Below are positions 60,992 through 64,000 of a DNA stretch of 64,000 nucleotides, piece after piece. The position numbers and the translations under genes were made by a program. Source of the DNA: CADEDH01 sp965216205 (GTDB taxonomy: Bacteria; Actinomycetota; Acidimicrobiia; Acidimicrobiales; SZUA-35); contig OZ244139.1 of the NCBI GenBank assembly GCA_965216205.1, positions 1,612,001 through 1,676,000 on the forward strand, given 5' to 3'. The notes under the pieces are model-generated. The model worked only from the letters and a program-made list of their open reading frames with translations, was not told where the DNA came from and searched no databases. The stretch's first letter is position 1. Each line of letters starts with the position of its first letter.

Positions 60992-61016
60992 GTTTAGGCT
61001 CGCGCCGGCGGGGTAG
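60992..61016 (+). promoter_or_regulatory. SigB/SigF-type promoter for the DUF1206-DAGK-PPK2 operon
   Basis: GTTT (60992-60995), 15 bases, then GGGTAG (61011-61016), ten bases before the GTG start at 61026. It is the same arrangement as the promoter of the RsbW-like gene. A TAGGCT box at 60995-61000 overlaps it and is a competing housekeeping-type reading. Confidence 0.6.
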
Positions 61017-61025
61017 CTCGACCGG

Positions 61026-62066
61026 GTGCGTACTCCCCGGCACAACGCGAACGCTCCTCGGCACAGTGCCAACGCCCCTCGGCACAGTGCCAACGATGTT
61101 TCCGGCCTCCCGGTCGGCTCCGATGCCGATGCCGATGCCGATGCCGACGAGCTCGACCTCGACGACGTCATCGACGTCGCTGATCAGGTGGCCGACGATC
61201 TCGCGTCGACGACCGCCTCGTGGCTTCGGGATCAGCCATGGGTGGCCACGTTGACGAGGGTCGGCTGGGCGGCCAAGGCCGTGGTCTACGGGGTGATCGG
61301 GTGGATGGCGATCGTGCTCGCCGCCGGCCGTCCGACCGACACCGACGCCGAGTACACGGGAATCGTGTCGCTGCTCGCCGATCGATGGTGGTCGCGGCTG
61401 GTACTCGCGGTCGTCGCAGTGGGGTTGGCGCTCTACGTGGCCTTCCGGATCCTGTCGATCCTGCTGATCGACACGGTCGATCTCGACGGTTGGGCCCACC
61501 GAGTCGCGTTCGGAGCGAGCGCCGGCACCTACGTGGCGATCGGGTGGTCGTCGCTCGAAGCCGCGGTGACCGGCTTCCATCTCGACGAGGTGAGCACTGT
61601 CGAGCGGGTCAGCGCCAGTCTGCTCAGTTCCGGACCAGGCCGGCTTCTGGTGGGCGCCTCCGCCATCGGCGCGCTCGGTCTCGCGGCCTACTTCGTCTAC
61701 AAGGGGGCGACGCGACGCTTCCTCCGGCAACTCGATCTCGACGGCGTCGATGGCGCCCGCCGCCGGGCTCTGGAGTGGTCGGGGGCGGTCGGCTGGCTCG
61801 GACGGGGAGCCGTGATCGCGGTGGTGGCGGTCTTCCTCATCGGTGCCGCCGTCCAAGCGGACCCCCGCGATGCTCGCGGGCTGGACCGGGCGCTGCAGGA
61901 GGTCGCGTTCTCCTCGCTCGCCGGCGCCATCGTGACCGTCTTCGTGGGCGTGTTGCTGATTCTCTACGCGTTCTTCTGTGCGCTCAGCGCCCCCAACCGC
62001 TCGCTTGCGTGGAGCCGCGAGCACGATCCGGAACCGAATGGACGACCCGGGAGTGAGGATCCATGA
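61026..62066 (+). CDS. DUF1206 membrane protein
   Basis: 346-residue membrane protein with about six helices in three related pairs, the DUF1206 layout: LTRVGWAAKAVVYGVIGWMA, WAHRVAFGASAGTYVAIGWS and SGAVGWLGRGAVIAVVAVFL. The N-terminus is built from short repeats: PRHNANAPRHSANAPRHSAN comes from a 24-base DNA repeat, followed by (Asp-Ala) repeats. DUF1206 proteins are common in actinobacteria and often stress-induced; their molecular role is unknown. GTG 61026 lies ten bases after a SigF-like -10 element. Its stop overlaps the diacylglycerol kinase start (ATGA). Confidence 0.85.
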   Translation: MRTPRHNANAPRHSANAPRHSANDVSGLPVGSDADADADADELDLDDVIDVADQVADDLASTTASWLRDQPWVATLTRVGWAAKAVVYGVIGWMAIVLAAGRPTDTDAEYTGIVSLLADRWWSRLVLAVVAVGLALYVAFRILSILLIDTVDLDGWAHRVAFGASAGTYVAIGWSSLEAAVTGFHLDEVSTVERVSASLLSSGPGRLLVGASAIGALGLAAYFVYKGATRRFLRQLDLDGVDGARRRALEWSGAVGWLGRGAVIAVVAVFLIGAAVQADPRDARGLDRALQEVAFSSLAGAIVTVFVGVLLILYAFFCALSAPNRSLAWSREHDPEPNGRPGSEDP

Positions 62067-63046
62067 CCGACCGATCACCAAACGGAGCTCGAAGCACCAG
62101 CACCGCTGAGCCGGGCGACCGCAGGTCCGTCGACCGGGCCCGCATCGTGGCGGTGTGGAACCCGGTGAGCGGGGGAGCGCCGGAGGAGAACGAGCTGCGA
62201 GCGGCCCTCGGTGACGGCGTTCGTCTCGTCGCCACCACGGAGGACGATCCCGGGGAGGGTCAGGCGCGAGAGGCGGTCGCGGCAGGGGCGACGACGGTCG
62301 TCGCCTGCGGCGGCGACGGCACGGTACGGGCCTGCCTCGAGGGAATCGCGGGGACGGACACGGCCCTCGACGTCGTGCCGCTGGGCACGAGCAATCTGCT
62401 CGCCGCGAACCTCGGTATCCCGAGCGGCCTCGAAGCCGCTGCAGACGTGGGACGGGGTGCGTTGCGGAGGGTCGATGTGGGCCGCGTCAACGGGGAGGCC
62501 TTCGTCGTCATGTCCGGGAGCGGCTTCGATGCGCTCATGATCCGCGACGCCGACGACAGAGCGAAGTCACTGCTCGGCACGGCCGCCTACGTGCTGTCGG
62601 GGCTGCAGCACCTCCGGCGACCGCTCGAGTCGACCACCGTCGTGGTCGACGGCGATGTGTGGTTCGACGGGCGGACCTCGATGGTGCTGATCGGCAATCA
62701 CGGCACGATGGCCGGCGGTATCGACCTGTTCTCCGCTGCCGAAGCCGACGATGGTCGCCTCGATGTCGCTGTCCTCGCCGCTGGCACGGTGCGCGACTGG
62801 GTCGGCGTGTTCGCCCGGCTGCTCCGAGGTGAACCGCAGAGCTCGGACCTGGTCGAGGTGACCAGCGGGCAGACGATCACCGTGAGGACGAGACACCCGC
62901 GGGCGTACGAGCTCGACGGCGAAGCTCGGGACCCGGTGCGGTCGCTCCGGTTCACGGTCGAGCCCCGAGCGCTCCTCGTGCACGATCGCGACGAGCCCGA
63001 CGAGCGCTCCGGACAGCCGACCGACGACAGAATCGAGCGCTCGTGA
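62063..63046 (+). CDS. Diacylglycerol/lipid kinase family protein
   Basis: 327-residue member of the DAGK catalytic / LCB5 family, which phosphorylates diacylglycerol or related lipids. Seen: VAVWNPVSGGAPEENELRAA, the nucleotide motif VVACGGDGTVRACLEGIAGT, LDVVPLGTSNLLAANLGIPS, MSGSGFDALMIRDADD and NHGTMAGGIDLFSAAEADDG. No membrane segment, so it acts at the inner face of the membrane. Coupled by four-base overlaps to the DUF1206 gene upstream and PPK2 downstream. Confidence 0.9.
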   Translation: MTDRSPNGARSTSTAEPGDRRSVDRARIVAVWNPVSGGAPEENELRAALGDGVRLVATTEDDPGEGQAREAVAAGATTVVACGGDGTVRACLEGIAGTDTALDVVPLGTSNLLAANLGIPSGLEAAADVGRGALRRVDVGRVNGEAFVVMSGSGFDALMIRDADDRAKSLLGTAAYVLSGLQHLRRPLESTTVVVDGDVWFDGRTSMVLIGNHGTMAGGIDLFSAAEADDGRLDVAVLAAGTVRDWVGVFARLLRGEPQSSDLVEVTSGQTITVRTRHPRAYELDGEARDPVRSLRFTVEPRALLVHDRDEPDERSGQPTDDRIERS

Positions 63047-63885
63047 CCGACCTGCAGGACCTCCAGAACCAGTTCGTGGCCCGTCCGGTCGACGGGATCA
63101 TCAACCTGGCTGGCTACGAGACCGAGGCCACACCGTTCGTCGACTCGAAGGACGAAGCCAAGTCGCAGCTCGACGACGAGTACATCGACCGGCTCTTCGA
63201 CCTCCACGAGCTGATGTTCGCCGCGAAGGAGCGCGCCGTCCTGCTCGTGCTCCAGGGAATCGACTGCAGCGGCAAGAACGGCACGATCAAGCATGTGGTG
63301 ATCGCGATGAACCCTGCCGGGGTGCGCACCGCCTCGTTCGTGGAGCCCACCGAGGAGGAGAAGGAGCACCACTTCCTCTGGCGGGTCCGGAACGAGCTCC
63401 CGAAGCTGGGCGAGCTCGGCGTGTTCGACCGATCGCACTACGAGGACGTCATCGTGCCGCTCGCCCTGGGGGATCTCGACGACGACGAGCTCGACAAGAG
63501 GCTCGGTGAGATAAACGACTTCGAGGCCGAGATCGTCGATGGCGGAACGGTCATCGTCAAATGCCTTCTCCACATCTCGTTCGAGGAGCAGCGGCGGCGG
63601 TTTCTCCGCCGACTCCGGCGTGAGGACAAGCGCTGGAAGTTCTCGATCTCGGATCTGGAAACCCGACGGCTCTGGAACGAGTACCAGGCGGCGTACGGCC
63701 GGGTGGTCGGATCGACCAGCACCGACTCCGCCCCCTGGTACGTGATCCCGGCCGACCACAAGTGGTATCGGAACTGGGCGATCGCAACGATACTCATCGA
63801 GACATTCGAGTCGCTGAACCTCGCGTATCCGCAGCCCGATTTCGACCTCGAGGCGTTGCGGTCGGCATTGGCCCCGCCGAACTGA
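63043..63885 (+). CDS. Polyphosphate kinase 2 family protein
   Basis: 280-residue PPK2-family phosphotransferase that moves phosphate between polyphosphate and nucleotides. The Walker A motif is LVLQGIDCSGKNGTIKHVV, the Walker B region is LGVFDRSHYEDVIVP, and the lid has SFEEQRRRFLRR with RWKFSISDLETRRLWNEYQA, then YVIPADHKWYRNWAIATI. Only one PPK2 domain is present. The GTG start overlaps the DAGK stop (GTGA) and its own stop overlaps the next gene (TGATG). Its place in a probable stress operon fits roles in energy or (p)ppGpp/polyphosphate balance. Confidence 0.94.
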   Translation: MTDLQDLQNQFVARPVDGIINLAGYETEATPFVDSKDEAKSQLDDEYIDRLFDLHELMFAAKERAVLLVLQGIDCSGKNGTIKHVVIAMNPAGVRTASFVEPTEEEKEHHFLWRVRNELPKLGELGVFDRSHYEDVIVPLALGDLDDDELDKRLGEINDFEAEIVDGGTVIVKCLLHISFEEQRRRFLRRLRREDKRWKFSISDLETRRLWNEYQAAYGRVVGSTSTDSAPWYVIPADHKWYRNWAIATILIETFESLNLAYPQPDFDLEALRSALAPPN

Positions 63886-64000
63886 TGACCGACCGACGAC
63901 AAGACGACGGGCGAGCATCGGAGTCCTCGAGCGAGAACGGCTATCGACATCCGCTGAAGGTCTGGCCCTATTCGTGGGCGAGCCTCGGCTGGTTCGCGGT
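63885..64000 (+). CDS. Start of an unidentified gene, cut by the right edge
   Basis: ATG 63885 overlaps the PPK2 stop (TGATG) and 38 codons remain open to the window edge. The visible peptide is an acidic, Ser-rich start followed by HPLKVWPYSWASLGWFA, which is Trp/aromatic-rich and may begin a membrane or beta-rich protein. It is not enough to name a family. Its coupling to PPK2 makes it a further member of the stress operon. Confidence 0.6.
   Translation, partial: MTDRRQDDGRASESSSENGYRHPLKVWPYSWASLGWFA

Overview
The window is high-GC DNA (third codon positions mostly G or C) from an aerobic actinobacterium. The gene content (many enoyl-CoA hydratases, acyl-CoA dehydrogenases, acyl-CoA carboxylase, nitronate monooxygenase, TauD-like dioxygenases, a MDMPI_N-type mycothiol-linked protein) and frequent leaderless starts suit an Acidimicrobiia-like lineage (Ilumatobacter/Iamia type). 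This placement is an inference from gene content. No rRNA, tRNA, insertion sequence, integrase or phage gene was recognised.

Layout. 1-10 kb: a kinase-like phosphotransferase cut by the left edge, an intergenic motif array, a secreted M23 peptidase with a cysteine-paired repeat tail, a PadR regulator with operator-like sequence, an oxidative catabolic operon (TauD dioxygenase, acyl-CoA dehydrogenase, nitronate monooxygenase), a winged-helix AlkZ-like protein and a protein of unknown family. 10-14.3 kb: the Hen1-Pnkp RNA repair operon. 14.3-20.6 kb: small enzymes and regulators, a DUF3179 lipoprotein, a Baeyer-Villiger-type monooxygenase, a free-standing biotinyl/lipoyl carrier, a membrane protein and a PPOX flavoprotein. 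20.7-24.7 kb: a five-gene signalling cluster (receiver, PAS kinase, anchored duplicated-domain protein, kinase, receiver) followed by a strong hairpin. 24.7-25.4 kb: gene-free and rich in two kinds of tandem repeats. 25.4-32.0 kb: a tightly coupled minus-strand operon running hybrid histidine kinase, receiver, Hpt/pseudo-receiver/degenerate-GGDEF/receiver protein, HEAT-repeat membrane protein and a family 2 processive glycosyltransferase. It looks like a phosphorelay controlling polysaccharide synthesis.

32-57 kb is mainly lipid and small-molecule catabolism: three consecutive enoyl-CoA hydratases, a sulfatase, an MFS permease, a GMC oxidoreductase, an acyl-CoA dehydrogenase-like monooxygenase, a DUF2071/DUF2236 pair (one long ORF fuses them, but codon use says they are separate), an enolase-superfamily enzyme, the two subunits of a biotin-dependent acyl-CoA carboxylase, another hydratase, a universal stress protein, a second TauD dioxygenase, the three-gene proton-translocating transhydrogenase and a class II photolyase. 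56.8-64 kb is a stress block: an acetolactate-synthase-like enzyme, two STAS antagonists, an RsbW-like ATPase and a SpoIIE-type phosphatase (a partner-switching module), then an operon of DUF1206, diacylglycerol kinase, PPK2 polyphosphate kinase and one more gene cut by the right edge. Two promoters of the SigB/SigF type (GTTT-N15-GGGTA) lie in front of the RsbW-like gene and of the DUF1206-PPK2 operon, suggesting the module controls this block.

Most worth a second look: three intergenic arrays sharing a GTTCTGCC core at 31-33 bp (or 50 bp) spacing; the phosphorelay-HEAT-glycosyltransferase operon; the five-gene signalling cluster with a new-looking duplicated domain; the SigF-like promoters next to the partner-switching genes; and the frame anomaly at 42.2-42.5 kb.
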